Shown one piece after another: positions 33,008 through 42,110 of a stretch of DNA of 43,739 nucleotides (position 1 is its first letter; each line of letters begins with the position of its first letter). The DNA is from Chitinophagaceae bacterium (GTDB lineage: Bacteria; Bacteroidota; Bacteroidia; Chitinophagales; Chitinophagaceae), in assembly GCA_004173355.1 (NCBI GenBank), contig SEAD01000026.1, positions 1-43,739 on the forward strand, given 5' to 3'. Below the pieces are notes generated by a model. It ran no database searches. It was not told the DNA's origin and saw only the letters and a list, made by a program, of their open reading frames with translations. The position numbers and the translations under genes were made by a program.

Positions 33008-33037
33008 AAAAAAAACCTGCCGGTATACCGGCAGGTT
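33008..33037. terminator. Bidirectional terminator between ribF and the 33055 lipoprotein gene
   Basis: A 24-base perfect palindrome with arms AACCTGCCGGTA (33014-33025) / TACCGGCAGGTT (33026-33037). On the minus strand it is followed by a run of eight T (plus A run 33008-33015); on the plus strand by TTCGTTT. It serves the convergent lipoprotein gene best. Confidence 0.85.
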
Positions 33038-33054
33038 CGTTTATAAATTGCTGA

Positions 33055-33816
33055 TCAGTATTCGATCCGGTATTCCATTTTTTTAGCATCATCGAAAAAA
33101 TCTTCGAGGCTGCTGGTAATCGTTACTTTCTTTTTGTCTTCCGAAAGAACCAGGTTTGCCCCCGTTACTTTTTTGGCAGCATTGGGAAGATTGATCACCA
33201 CGGTGGTTTTACCCATACCCATACCGGCCACTTCCTTGAGACCCTGCAGCATTTCGTTATCAGCCATGGTAGCGTATTTGTCAGCATCCAGTTTGGTTTC
33301 GATCAGGCCTTTGCTGTAGGTGGTCACGAAATACTGGTCCACTCCTGCTTTCTCTCCATCGGGCATCATCCCTTCCGGCATACCTTCGCCTTCTCCACCT
33401 TCTTTCATCGTCTTTTTTGTGGCTTCCTGCATCACCTTACCGGTAAGTTTGTCAATCGCAGCGATATCGGCTACGTTTTCAAACGGGAAATCAACCTTGA
33501 ATGTAAACTGGTCCTGCGGCATATCCATTTTCACCTTGAGTACACCACCTTTCATCAGTTTGCGTTGTTCCGGCGTGAGGTCCGGCACGCTGTCGGCGAT
33601 TGCCGAAAGGTTGATAGTGGTATCCATGGGGCGGTCCATTTTCTCCATCTGCTCGCCCTGGCCGGACATTTTTGCCATACCCAGCAGACCACCCATATCG
33701 ATGGTGGTGGCAATGGTACCTTTACCGCTCTGGTTAATAGTGATTTCACGGGTGGTTTCGCAACTGCTCAGCATAATTACGGCAGAGGCAAGGAAACCGG
33801 TTAAAAGCTTGTTCAT
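33055..33816 (-). CDS. Hypothetical lipoprotein
   Basis: A 253-residue protein from ATG 33816 (MNKLLTGFLASAVIMLSSC, lipobox Cys19); the frame runs 42 bases further upstream without a signal. The mature part begins TTREITINQSGKGTIATTIDMGGLL and is rich in Met/Gly/Lys, with a low-complexity loop TKKTMKEGGEGEGMPEGMMPDGEK (about residues 140-160). Two beta-rich halves: FTFKVDFPFENVADI and TTVVINLPNAAKKVTGANLVLSED. The N-terminal pattern resembles exported domains of the LppM type, but that is a guess. No close family recognised. Confidence 0.8.
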   Translation of the reverse strand: MNKLLTGFLASAVIMLSSCETTREITINQSGKGTIATTIDMGGLLGMAKMSGQGEQMEKMDRPMDTTINLSAIADSVPDLTPEQRKLMKGGVLKVKMDMPQDQFTFKVDFPFENVADIAAIDKLTGKVMQEATKKTMKEGGEGEGMPEGMMPDGEKAGVDQYFVTTYSKGLIETKLDADKYATMADNEMLQGLKEVAGMGMGKTTVVINLPNAAKKVTGANLVLSEDKKKVTITSSLEDFFDDAKKMEYRIEY

Positions 33817-33893
33817 TCGTTGTTTATTAGTGATAGTAAGATGTAAAATCGCGCCCAAAGTTGCATAAATAAAAACAATTAATGCGGAATAAA

Positions 33894-34892
33894 TCAGGCC
33901 ATGATGCGGACCAGGAGTTCCTTCATCAGTGACCCGTCCCCCGCTCCCGCGTTATTGATTCCCACGCTGCGGAGGTTATACTGGTGCAGGAGCAGCAGGA
34001 TCCGTTCCACACCCTGGTAATTATAGGTACGGGAGGCGGCGATATATTCGCGGACCATGAACGGGGAAACGCCGATGGTGGATGCCATGGCCTTTTCATC
34101 CCCTCCACTGGATCCAAACACCATAAAGACCTTGCTGAAAAATGAATACAGCGCAGGCAGGATCAGCTGGATCGGTGCGGCCTTCGGGTTGCTTTCGAAA
34201 TACTGTATGATACGTACCCCTTTTGCAAGGTCACGTTTGGAGATGGCAGCCTGCAGTTCGAATACATTGAATTCCTTGCTTACACCAACATACTCCTCGA
34301 TATCCTCCTCGGTTATTTCTTTCCTTTTCCCAAGATTGATCACAATCTTGTCCACTTCATGCACCATGCGCGTGAGGTCATTCCCAATATGATCCACCAG
34401 CATGATCACTGCCTTCTGCCCGATGCCCAGGCCTTTTGACCTGACCATCCCGGCTGTCCATTCCGGAAGCTGGTTATCATACATCTTTTTTGTGGTCAGC
34501 ATCACCCCCTTCTCTTTAAGGGCCTTTGCAAATTTTGTCCGCGCATCCACTTTTTTATCCTTGTATGATACTACAAACACGGTGCTTGCCAGTGGCTGTT
34601 CCACGTAACCCTGCAGTTTGTCGACGTCCCTCATCAGCTGCGCCTCTTTCAGGAGCACCACCTGCCGTTCGGCAAACATGGGATAACGCCTGCAGGCATT
34701 GACTATGTCCGGCCAGCTGGCATCCCTGCCATAAAACACAGTAAGGTTGAATGATGCTTCCGATTCAGGTAAAATGTGGTGTTCTGCGTACTGCATGACT
34801 TCGTCGATAAAAAATTCCTCTTCGCCTTCAAGCCAGTATACCGGTTTGAAAACACCCTTCTTCCAGTCTGCAATAATTTTATCCGCGGCCAT
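33894..34892 (-). CDS. holA: DNA polymerase III, delta subunit
   Basis: A 332-residue protein. The delta subunit opens the beta sliding clamp as part of the clamp loader. The N-terminal domain start VYWLEGEEEFFIDEVMQYAE (about 18-37) and VNACRRYPMFAERQVVLLKEAQ (about 59-80) are typical, with FVVSYKDKKVDARTKFAKAL, LVDHIGNDLTRMVHEVDKIVI and EYVGVSKEFNVFELQAAISKRD further on. The last 90 residues form the helical collar (FFSKVFMVFG...SPFMVREYIAASRTY). It is divergent from the 35076 gene and 35 bases upstream of the 33055 lipoprotein reading frame. Confidence 0.93.
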   Translation of the reverse strand: MAADKIIADWKKGVFKPVYWLEGEEEFFIDEVMQYAEHHILPESEASFNLTVFYGRDASWPDIVNACRRYPMFAERQVVLLKEAQLMRDVDKLQGYVEQPLASTVFVVSYKDKKVDARTKFAKALKEKGVMLTTKKMYDNQLPEWTAGMVRSKGLGIGQKAVIMLVDHIGNDLTRMVHEVDKIVINLGKRKEITEEDIEEYVGVSKEFNVFELQAAISKRDLAKGVRIIQYFESNPKAAPIQLILPALYSFFSKVFMVFGSSGGDEKAMASTIGVSPFMVREYIAASRTYNYQGVERILLLLHQYNLRSVGINNAGAGDGSLMKELLVRIMA

Positions 34893-35016
34893 AAGCCGCT
34901 AAGTTACAGGGTTCATTGATTTTATTTTCTCCGATCACGGAAAACTACACTGAGGGTATTTCCTGATTCTGGCACGGTTTTCGGAAAAGAGGGACAAATG
35001 GATTTGATTTGAATTG

Positions 35017-35024
35017 TAGATTTG
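35017..35024 (+). promoter_or_regulatory. -7 element TAGATTTG before the 35076 gene
   Basis: Perfect TAnnTTTG 51 bases before ATG 35076, preceded by TTTG at 35003-35006 and 35008-35011, both too close for a standard -33. Predicted leader about 45 bases. Confidence 0.4.
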
Positions 35025-35075
35025 TGATAATCCATTGAGTAATAAACCATATATAAATTACAAAAACCCATCTGT

Positions 35076-36056
35076 ATGACAAACACGAATTACCCATCCG
35101 CCACTCCACAGAACGAACCACCAAGACAGAATAAAAGCAATAAAGGCCTCCTTATAGGTGTGCTTGTTGCTGCACTTCTTGGTACATGGGGATACCTCCT
35201 GTGGGACAAAAACAAATCTGGTGAAATGATCCAGGCTGCCAACGTACAAGGCGAAAGCTACATGACGCAGCGTGACTCACTCAAATTAATGTATGACGAA
35301 GCTGAGGTTCGTCTGGACTCTATCACCGGTGCAAACAACAACCTGCAGGGTGAAAAAAGCGACCTGCAAAAGCAGATTGATGCAAACAAGACAGAGATCA
35401 AACGTATCCTGAATGACAAAAATTCTACTGCCGCTGACCTGAAAAGGGCGCAGGGTCTGATCACTAACCTGAATGCACAGCTCGCTAACCTCGAGCAGGA
35501 AGTAGCACGTCTTACTGGTGAAAACCAGGAACTGACTGCGAATAACACACAGCTTTCCAGCGAGAAAGTAGTGCTTGAGCAAAACCTGCAGACTTCAGCA
35601 TCTGAAAAAGAAGCCCTCTCAACAACTGTTGATGTAGGTTCCACATTCAGTGCTGCCAACTTCAGCATCACTCCGGTGAATGAGAAGAAAAATGGTAAAG
35701 AGAAAACTACCTCTACTGCGAAAAGGGTTGACAAACTGGTTGTAGCCTTCGATGTAGAGAACAGGATCGCGCGTTCAGGTCCAGCTGACATGTACATCAT
35801 TGTTACCGCTCCTGATGGACAGGTAGTATCTGATGCAAGTCTCCAGTCAGCTACCCTTACTACCAGGACTGATGGCGACAAACCTTACACTACCAAAGTG
35901 CCTATCGATTACGAGCAGGGCACACGTAAAAACGTAGCATTCCCTATCCGCCAGGAAGATTTCCAGCGCGGTGACTATAAAATTGAAATTTATCATAACG
36001 GGTTCAAAATTGGCGAAGGCGTCCGGACCCTGAAAAAAGGTGGTTTATTCGGTTAA
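35076..36056 (+). CDS. Membrane-anchored coiled-coil protein (paralogue A of a tandem pair)
   Basis: A 326-residue protein. Residues 1-22 are polar and cytoplasmic-looking, then a single TM helix at about 24-42 (LLIGVLVAALLGTWGYLLW), a coiled coil about 65-185 (heptads, e.g. NLNAQLANLEQEVARL and SSEKVVLEQNL), and a C-terminal beta domain about 195-326 (DKLVVAFDVENRI, DMYIIVTAPDGQVV, IDYEQGTRKNVAFPIRQEDF, YKIEIYHNGFKIGEG). Most of the protein is predicted outside the inner membrane. Codons favour ACT, GCT, CGT, GTA more than neighbours, suggesting strong expression. It shares order and motifs with the next gene. A strong terminator follows. Family not recognised. Confidence 0.85.
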   Translation: MTNTNYPSATPQNEPPRQNKSNKGLLIGVLVAALLGTWGYLLWDKNKSGEMIQAANVQGESYMTQRDSLKLMYDEAEVRLDSITGANNNLQGEKSDLQKQIDANKTEIKRILNDKNSTAADLKRAQGLITNLNAQLANLEQEVARLTGENQELTANNTQLSSEKVVLEQNLQTSASEKEALSTTVDVGSTFSAANFSITPVNEKKNGKEKTTSTAKRVDKLVVAFDVENRIARSGPADMYIIVTAPDGQVVSDASLQSATLTTRTDGDKPYTTKVPIDYEQGTRKNVAFPIRQEDFQRGDYKIEIYHNGFKIGEGVRTLKKGGLFG

Positions 36057-36080
36057 AAGCAGTTGCAACTCCTGCAACAC

Positions 36081-36115
36081 AACCGTCTTTCCTTTCCAGG
36101 AGAGGCGGTTTTTTT
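36081..36115 (+). terminator. Rho-independent terminator after the 35076 gene
   Basis: Twelve-bp stem AACCGTCTTTCC (36081-36092) / GGAGAGGCGGTT (36099-36110) with two G-T wobbles, loop TTTCCA, then a T run. It separates the two tandem paralogues. Confidence 0.88.
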
Positions 36116-36217
36116 GTGCCTGCCCGTGACCCTGGACGGCAATTCACATTTTATGCACCGGTGCCTGCCCGCCCGTTCCGGCTATCCCGGGAAAGGATAT
36201 ATTTACCGGCGAACGTT

Positions 36218-37141
36218 ATGAAAGATATCAAGCCACTGCTTATTGCCATGCTGGCCCTCGGCCTTGCCGGCACCTGGGCCTACCACCTGTATGATAAAAC
36301 CCGGTACACGCGGATCCGCAACACCGTGTTTGTAAAAGATTCAGCCGCAATTGCTGATGCCGTGCGGGATTCCCTGGGCAAAGCGTTCAGCCTGGTGGAG
36401 CGCCAGTTGGATGCCCGCCTCGACTCAACTATCAACGCCGGTGATTCCATCGAAAACAAACTGCAGTCACGGGTAAGGGAAATCAACCGCCTGAAAGCGG
36501 AAATCAATGACATCCTGAACCGGCAGGTGGTGTCAAAGGCGGACCTTTCGCAGGCCCGGAGTATGATCGGGGAATTACAGGAAAGTGTGGACGGGCTGCA
36601 CAAACAAAACCTCAGCATGGAAGAAGAAAAAATCCAGTTGCAGGGAATGCTTTCGGAGATCAGCCGGAACGCCGACAGCCTGCAGAAGAATATCAGCCGC
36701 CTCAACAGCGAGAATGCCGGACTGATGGAAAAAATCAGCCATGGCGCATACTTTATCGCAAGTGAAGTACGGCTGGCGGCCGTGAGCACCAAAAACAATA
36801 AAGACCAGGAAACCGCTACTTCTTCAAGGGCCGACAAATTCCTGGTCATGTTCAGCATCCAGAACAATATCAACCAGTATGACAACGAGGAAATGTATAT
36901 CGTAATTACTGATCCGGCAAAAAAAGTCTTGCGCAAATCCGACTGGAGTTCAGGAACGTTTGATACGAAGAAAGGCGGCCGGCAGGACTACACACGTATC
37001 ATACGATTTGATTACGAACGCGGCGAGAAGAAGGACCTTCGTTTTACCCTTGACCTTGATGAATTTGAAAAAGGTACTTACGTGATGCAGCTCTGGCATC
37101 GCGGGACATTGGTCGGACAGGCAAGTAATACATTGAATTAA
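36218..37141 (+). CDS. Membrane-anchored coiled-coil protein (paralogue B of a tandem pair)
   Basis: A 307-residue protein from ATG 36218, chosen because it starts right before the TM helix (KPLLIAMLALGLAGTWAYHLYDK, shared GTWxYxLxDK with paralogue A); the upstream frame adds 34 residues lacking similarity. Coiled coil about 65-180; the C-terminal beta domain matches A closely: DKFLVMFSIQNNI, EMYIVITDPAKKVL, FDYERGEKKDLRFTLDLDEFEKGTYVMQLWHRGTLVGQ. The coiled coils also align (ILNDKNSTAADLKRAQGLI in A with ILNRQVVSKADLSQARSMI in B). Base use is more typical of the window than that of A. A -7-like TATATTTA lies at 36198-36205. Function unknown. Confidence 0.85.
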   Translation: MKDIKPLLIAMLALGLAGTWAYHLYDKTRYTRIRNTVFVKDSAAIADAVRDSLGKAFSLVERQLDARLDSTINAGDSIENKLQSRVREINRLKAEINDILNRQVVSKADLSQARSMIGELQESVDGLHKQNLSMEEEKIQLQGMLSEISRNADSLQKNISRLNSENAGLMEKISHGAYFIASEVRLAAVSTKNNKDQETATSSRADKFLVMFSIQNNINQYDNEEMYIVITDPAKKVLRKSDWSSGTFDTKKGGRQDYTRIIRFDYERGEKKDLRFTLDLDEFEKGTYVMQLWHRGTLVGQASNTLN

Positions 37142-37188
37142 CCCGACTGCTTCGACAATCTCCAAAACTTTGCTACTGAACAACGTGC

Positions 37189-37225
37189 AAAAAAAACCCG
37201 TCCATGCCTTAAGACACAGACGGGT
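37189..37225 (-). terminator. Rho-independent terminator after the TonB-dependent receptor
   Basis: Seven-bp stem ACCCGTC (37196-37202) / GACGGGT (37219-37225) with a 16-base loop; on the minus strand followed by a run of eight T (plus A run 37189-37196). Confidence 0.8.
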
Positions 37226-37248
37226 AATTTAAATGGACTGACGAGTCC

Positions 37249-40098
37249 TTAAAAGATATTATACCCGTAAGACACATAGTACAGTCCACCAACGGCAGGG
37301 CTACCATATCCGGAACGGTAGTAGTTGTTGCCGAGGTTGGTACCACCGATGCGCCATACGCTTTTGCTTTGTTTGGGACGGTAGGTTATCTGTGCATCCA
37401 CCGTAGTGTAATAAGGAAGTGTACCTGTTACAAATGTACCTTCATAGTAGTTGTTGTCCTGCCATTTCACCACTGCGTTAAATCCGATTCCCTTGTATAA
37501 ATTCTCGTTGCGGAGACCTACATTGAATCGGTATTTCGGTGCATTGAAGAAAGAAATGAACCCTTCCGGCAGGTCGCGGATCACATCGGAAAAGAGATTA
37601 CCATAAATGAAATAAGTACCCACTGCCTGGTAATCCGCACTTACACCCCAGCCATAGGTTTTAACCTTGGTGCTGGTGTTCTGCTGGTAGGAGAAGTTGG
37701 TTGACTGGCCTGGATCCAGCGCCTGTGCTGGTGTGGCGGCTTTCACCACAGCGGTACGTGCGAGGAAGTCAGTGTACTGGCTGTAGTAGAAATATCCATC
37801 CAGCAACAGCCTTTTTGCAACAAGCCCTTTATAACCGATTTCGTAAGAAGACACACTTTCCGGTTTCATCGCGGTGAACTGTGATTCCTGCAGAAGTGCC
37901 GGGTTACCCGCAGCACGGGCAGCAGCAACGCTCTCAGCGGTATAGGTACCGGTATTCAGCTGGTACTTATCCTGGAAATCAGGCAGGCCGCCAATCAGGA
38001 ACGCCGAACCGGTATTCAGGTTGATATACTGGTCCTGGTTGGTCGGGAAACGATACGCAGTCTGGTAAGACAGGCGTATGTTATTATCTTTTGCAACATG
38101 GAACACGGCAGTAACACGTGGGGTGAAACGACCTTCAAAGTTTTCGTGTTTATCATACCTGCCGGAAGCCGTCAGGGTAAGCAGTTCACCCAGGTCTTTT
38201 TTCAGCTGGATATAACCACCATACTCGTTTACCTTGATTACACCGAGTGTATCGGTAAAGAGCGTACCACGTGAGTTCAGCACGTTCTGGCGAAATTGTC
38301 CGCCTACCAGCACTTCCACCATTTCGGAGAAACCAAGCGTTTCTGAGAGGTTCAATTGCGCCTCACCCACCCAGAGGTCGGTGCGGTCAAGGAACTTCGC
38401 ACCTTGTGGCAGCGGGGTATTCATGATATTGTTTTTCGCCTGGTCGAAAGCGGCAGTTCCCGGCTGGAACCGGCGGGTACCACCGGCGCTATCAGCAAAT
38501 CCGCGCGCGAAGGCATGTGCCTGGTCGTAGCTGTTTGCCCCACCCGCACCTGCTGCTGCCATATAGGAAGTAAATGCGGCCACATACTGCGGATACCAGG
38601 TCTGGCTTGGCTTGTAGGCTTCGTTCATCAGGCGGCCAAGGGCTGTGGCCTGTGTTGCATCACCGGCATTTTCCTGGGTGGTATAACCTCGGACGAACCA
38701 GTTTTTGGCGCGGACTTCCAGTTTATGCTGTGCGATTTTGAGATTGCGGAGGGAGTAACGGTCAGCACCGGTGTACACAGTGGTACCTGTTCCGAAATAA
38801 GTGCTGAATGACGCTTCAATTCCCGGGGTGATCTTGTAGTGAAGTGCACCGGACAATTTGACGTTGTACGTGTTATAGTCTACCAGGTCGCGCTCCTTGT
38901 AACCTTCACGTGATACGTTCTGGTTGGGGATCAGGCCCGCCTGTAGTCCGTTATAAAATGGTGCCGTCTGGGAGTTTGATCCAAGGAATCCATTGATCTG
39001 CGCCTGCGAAGGAGTCATACCACCCGTTGCAGCCATATACTGCTGGATGAATGCCCTTGTACCGGAAGCGAGTACGAGGTTGGCGATGCCCTGCATGTTC
39101 TGGGATGTTTCGTCCCCATACATATTCACGCCATCATAGTTGGGATCACTGCTGCGGTTGCCACCAACAACCTTGCTCAGGATATTGGTCCTTGCCACGT
39201 TGCGGTAATCATCTGCTTCCCAGTCCTGCGCCTGCACCATCTGTGCGGAAAGTTTGAACGCAAATTTATCCTTGAATGCTTTTGCGTAACGGATGGTCCA
39301 GTCGTAATAAGGAGCCACACCACGGTTATCATCATTGATGTGGTTAATACCCTGTTTGATATTGAAACTCAGGCCCTGGTATTTGAAAGGGTTTTTGCTG
39401 GTGATCAGTACCGTGCCATTCATACCGCCGGAGCCATACAGTGCGGAGGAAGCACCTGCGAGAAGTTCCACGTTATCGACATCGAGTTCGGTTGGCCCGA
39501 TGATACTGCCCACCGAGAAGTTGAGACCCGGTGCCTGGTTATCCATCCCGTCGATCAGCTGGTTGAGTTTGGTATTACCGCTGCTCACGAATCCGCGGGT
39601 AGTAACCGTACGGAAAGTAAGACTGGCAGTGTGCATGTCCACCCCTTTCAGGTTGGCCAGCGCTTCATAGTAACTTGGGGCGGGCACATTCCGGAGGGTC
39701 GCACCGCTTAGGCGTTCAACAGTCACCGGAGATTCGAGGATCCGCGTTGGTGTACGTGTGGCGGCCACTACTACTTCCTGCCCCAGGGTAGTATTGGGTT
39801 TGAATTCAACGTCAACTGCCGTGGCAGCATCGGCCACCGTGATTTCAAGGTTGTCATAACCAATGGACGAGAGTACGAGAGTAACCGGGAGTTTGGGTAC
39901 AGAAAGGGAAAATGCCCCGTCCTGGTTGGAGTAGGTACCGGTACTGCTCCCTTTTACCACAACGGACACTGCCGGCACCACTTCTTTGGTCACGCTGTTT
40001 TTGATATTCCCCGACACAGTGATAGACTGTGCATGGGCTGCCAGCGCGAAAAGAATGGAGAGTAACCCTGCTGTAAAAAAGCGAAAGGTTTTTTTCAT
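37249..40098 (-). CDS. TonB-dependent outer-membrane receptor with carboxypeptidase-regulatory-like domain
   Basis: A 949-residue protein from ATG 40098, which gives a clean signal peptide ([21 protein letters not shown]); the frame is open 126 bases further upstream but without signal. Domains: N-terminal carboxypeptidase-D-regulatory-like domain about 25-105 ([23 protein letters not shown]); plug about 110-230 ([74 protein letters not shown]); then a 22-strand barrel to the C-terminus, ending [10 protein letters not shown]. No SusD partner adjoins it, so it is more like a stand-alone importer for iron complexes, vitamins or peptides than a polysaccharide system. A 145-base gap separates it from the divergent purC. 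Confidence 0.93.
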   Translation of the reverse strand: MKKTFRFFTAGLLSILFALAAHAQSITVSGNIKNSVTKEVVPAVSVVVKGSSTGTYSNQDGAFSLSVPKLPVTLVLSSIGYDNLEITVADAATAVDVEFKPNTTLGQEVVVAATRTPTRILESPVTVERLSGATLRNVPAPSYYEALANLKGVDMHTASLTFRTVTTRGFVSSGNTKLNQLIDGMDNQAPGLNFSVGSIIGPTELDVDNVELLAGASSALYGSGGMNGTVLITSKNPFKYQGLSFNIKQGINHINDDNRGVAPYYDWTIRYAKAFKDKFAFKLSAQMVQAQDWEADDYRNVARTNILSKVVGGNRSSDPNYDGVNMYGDETSQNMQGIANLVLASGTRAFIQQYMAATGGMTPSQAQINGFLGSNSQTAPFYNGLQAGLIPNQNVSREGYKERDLVDYNTYNVKLSGALHYKITPGIEASFSTYFGTGTTVYTGADRYSLRNLKIAQHKLEVRAKNWFVRGYTTQENAGDATQATALGRLMNEAYKPSQTWYPQYVAAFTSYMAAAGAGGANSYDQAHAFARGFADSAGGTRRFQPGTAAFDQAKNNIMNTPLPQGAKFLDRTDLWVGEAQLNLSETLGFSEMVEVLVGGQFRQNVLNSRGTLFTDTLGVIKVNEYGGYIQLKKDLGELLTLTASGRYDKHENFEGRFTPRVTAVFHVAKDNNIRLSYQTAYRFPTNQDQYINLNTGSAFLIGGLPDFQDKYQLNTGTYTAESVAAARAAGNPALLQESQFTAMKPESVSSYEIGYKGLVAKRLLLDGYFYYSQYTDFLARTAVVKAATPAQALDPGQSTNFSYQQNTSTKVKTYGWGVSADYQAVGTYFIYGNLFSDVIRDLPEGFISFFNAPKYRFNVGLRNENLYKGIGFNAVVKWQDNNYYEGTFVTGTLPYYTTVDAQITYRPKQSKSVWRIGGTNLGNNYYRSGYGSPAVGGLYYVSYGYNIF

Positions 40099-40243
40099 AA
40101 ATAAGCAATTTTTGTTCTGGAATAGGTCGGAAAAGTACACATTGTCAAGTACCTGCGAAAATTTAATTTTGATTGAAAGATTCCCGGGAAATATTGGAAT
40201 GAGCCGTTTTGTTGATAATTTCACCGCCTCATTTCAATTATCT

Positions 40244-41167
40244 ATGGCAACATTTTCGTTTCCGGCCCAGACGGCCTTCTACAGTGGAAAGGTAAGGGAT
40301 GTGTACACACTCGGTGACCTCCTGGTGATGGTGGCTTCCGACCGCATTTCGGCATTTGATGTAATCCTGCCACGGCCAATTCCTTATAAAGGACAGGTGC
40401 TGAACCAGATTGCAGCCTACATGCTCCGCTCTACCAGTGACATCTGTCCGAACTGGTTGCTGGAAGTGCCTGCACCAAATGTATCAATCGGTAAAAAATG
40501 TGATCCGTTTAAGATCGAGATGGTGGTACGCGGCAACCTGACTGGTCATGCCTGGCGAACGTATAATTCCGGCGCACGTATCCTTTGCGGCGCCGTGATG
40601 CCCGATGGTATGAGTGAAAACGATTATTTTCCCACGCCCATCATTACCCCATCCACCAAGGCCTCCGAAGGCCATGATGAAGATATTTCCCCGGAAGAAA
40701 TCATACAAACCGGGCTCGCCAGCCAGCAGGACTGGGAAATACTCAGCAACTATGCCCTTGCCCTTTTCGAACGCGGGAAGGAAATCGCAGCATCGCGCGG
40801 ACTCATCCTGGTGGATACTAAATATGAATTCGGCAAAATCGGGGAAACCATCTATCTCATGGATGAGATCCACACACCCGACAGCTCCCGTTACTTCTAT
40901 GCCGACGGTTTCGGGGAACGCCAGCAAAAAGGTGAGCGCCAGAAACAGCTCAGCAAGGAATTCGTACGGGAATGGCTGATCGAAAACAACTTCATGGGCA
41001 AAGAAGGCCAGACCGTTCCCGAAATGGCCGATCACTGGGTCAACACGATCTCCAGCCGCTACATCGAGCTGTACGAAAAAGTGATCGGCACTAAATTCGA
41101 AAAAGAAAATCTCAGCAACGACGAGACATTCGATAAAACGATCGCTGCATTGCAGCATCTGAAATAA
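40244..41167 (+). CDS. purC: Phosphoribosylaminoimidazole-succinocarboxamide (SAICAR) synthase
   Basis: A 307-residue enzyme from ATG 40244 ([21 protein letters not shown]); an in-frame ATG at 40199 would add 15 residues. It joins CAIR and aspartate with ATP in purine synthesis. Motifs: [28 protein letters not shown] (N-terminal ATP-grasp-like region, about 15-42), [32 protein letters not shown] (aspartate/phosphate binding), LVDTKYEFG and [12 protein letters not shown]. The length of about 307 is that of the longer, Bacteroidota/eukaryote-like PurC. It is divergent from the TonB receptor. A palindromic terminator lies 160 bases downstream. Confidence 0.96.
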   Translation: MATFSFPAQTAFYSGKVRDVYTLGDLLVMVASDRISAFDVILPRPIPYKGQVLNQIAAYMLRSTSDICPNWLLEVPAPNVSIGKKCDPFKIEMVVRGNLTGHAWRTYNSGARILCGAVMPDGMSENDYFPTPIITPSTKASEGHDEDISPEEIIQTGLASQQDWEILSNYALALFERGKEIAASRGLILVDTKYEFGKIGETIYLMDEIHTPDSSRYFYADGFGERQQKGERQKQLSKEFVREWLIENNFMGKEGQTVPEMADHWVNTISSRYIELYEKVIGTKFEKENLSNDETFDKTIAALQHLK

Positions 41168-41329
41168 GGTTTCCTGGGGCACAGCGTTCAAACACCGGGA
41201 AGTTTGGCCCGCTGTATTTGAAGGGCGGGGCACATGCGTTATGGGTTGTTAATTTAAAATGGCCGCTTCAAATAAGGCGTTGCCAATTCTTCCCGGGTTT
41301 GAACTCCTGATTCCAGAAGGCCTTAAATT
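41168..41329. other. Gap downstream of purC with weak tRNA T-arm-like stretch
   Basis: No gene is supported. Around 41290-41320 the plus-strand sequence CCCGGGTTTGAACTCC looks like a tRNA T-arm, but the stem does not pair well and no acceptor or anticodon arm can be built, so it is most likely chance or a decayed fragment. Confidence 0.4.
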
Positions 41330-41363
41330 ACTAACCCGCTGCAATTGCAGCGGGTTAGTTTTT
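41330..41363 (+). terminator. Strong palindromic terminator downstream of purC
   Basis: A 30-base perfect palindrome with arms ACTAACCCGCTGCAA (41330-41344) / TTGCAGCGGGTTAGT (41345-41359), followed by TTTTT on the plus strand. Confidence 0.85.
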
Positions 41364-41444
41364 ATTGGAACGTCCGTATTGTGAGATTTTTCTTTCGTCC
41401 TCCGATCCTTTTCGTTCAGCGCCTGGCGACCTTGAGGCTGGTGT

Positions 41445-41882
41445 TTACTTCGTCCTCCGTTCATTCTTCGGAACGTTCTGGCGGATTTGTTTTTTCTCGC
41501 CATTTTTTCCGTAGGTGTAACAAAGGTTGTCAACCACATACTGCGCTTCGCTGTAGGTCAGCCAGTATTCCACTACTTCACCACGGGTGATTGAGTTGTC
41601 GGTGTAGTTGTAAAGATCCATTACACCACGACGGCTGAGGTCCCCGTAAATTTCATCGCCTTCAAAAGGCTGGTAACCGATATTTCTTACCACGGTGTAA
41701 CCGTTGTAGGTTTCGATGACGATATATGGGCAATAGTTGTCGCTGTATACCACAACGCCACTTTCCTTATTCATCCAGTAGTCGGTTTCGTCGTAATCAT
41801 CGTGGTAACCCCTTCTTGAACAACCAGCAATGGCAACAGCCAGGAGGACCAGCAGGGCGGAGAACGTAAAGATCTTTTTCAT
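41445..41882 (-). CDS. Small acidic/aromatic lipoprotein
   Basis: A 145-residue protein with lipoprotein signal (MKKIFTFSALLVLLAVAIAGC, Cys21). The mature part is rich in Tyr and Asp (RRGYHDDYDETDYWMNK), then VVYSDNYCPYIVIETYNGYTVVRNIGYQPFEGDEIYGDLSRRGVMDLYNYTDN, with two or three beta-hairpins, and ends in a basic tail KNERRTK. No family name assigned; similar Tyr-rich small lipoproteins appear in Bacteroidota (from memory). Its ATG is 229 bases from the divergent lactonase gene. Confidence 0.8.
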   Translation of the reverse strand: MKKIFTFSALLVLLAVAIAGCSRRGYHDDYDETDYWMNKESGVVVYSDNYCPYIVIETYNGYTVVRNIGYQPFEGDEIYGDLSRRGVMDLYNYTDNSITRGEVVEYWLTYSEAQYVVDNLCYTYGKNGEKKQIRQNVPKNERRTK

Positions 41883-42110
41883 GATGTTTCAGTTTATCAG
41901 GTTAGTTTACTTGTGCTTTTTACAGTAGTAAGACTATGCCATACTAACGAAAGTTTGATTGGCACTTGTTAAAAGCAACTAAAAGAAATCCGGCACGTAA
42001 CCCCTTCCGGCAGGGCTTTTGAAGGGGAAGTGTTAAGAAAAACTTTATAAAGTATTCTACTGGCTAATTAGTAATTTGAAGCCCGTTTAACAACGCCTAA
42101 AATTACGCGA

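Noticed and set aside
39986-40243. Extended start for purC covering the TonB receptor start region
   Set aside because: The extra 86 residues overlap the receptor's signal peptide on the other strand and are unlike PurC; ATG 40244 fits the family.
41290-41320. A tRNA gene downstream of purC
   Set aside because: Only a T-arm-like stretch is present; the T stem mispairs and no acceptor, D or anticodon arm can be built around it.
41249-41539. A 96-codon minus-strand frame containing an SSNPGR-type string near its end
   Set aside because: This kind of peptide is a common artefact of tRNA-like or terminator DNA, and most of the frame overlaps the end of the small lipoprotein gene.
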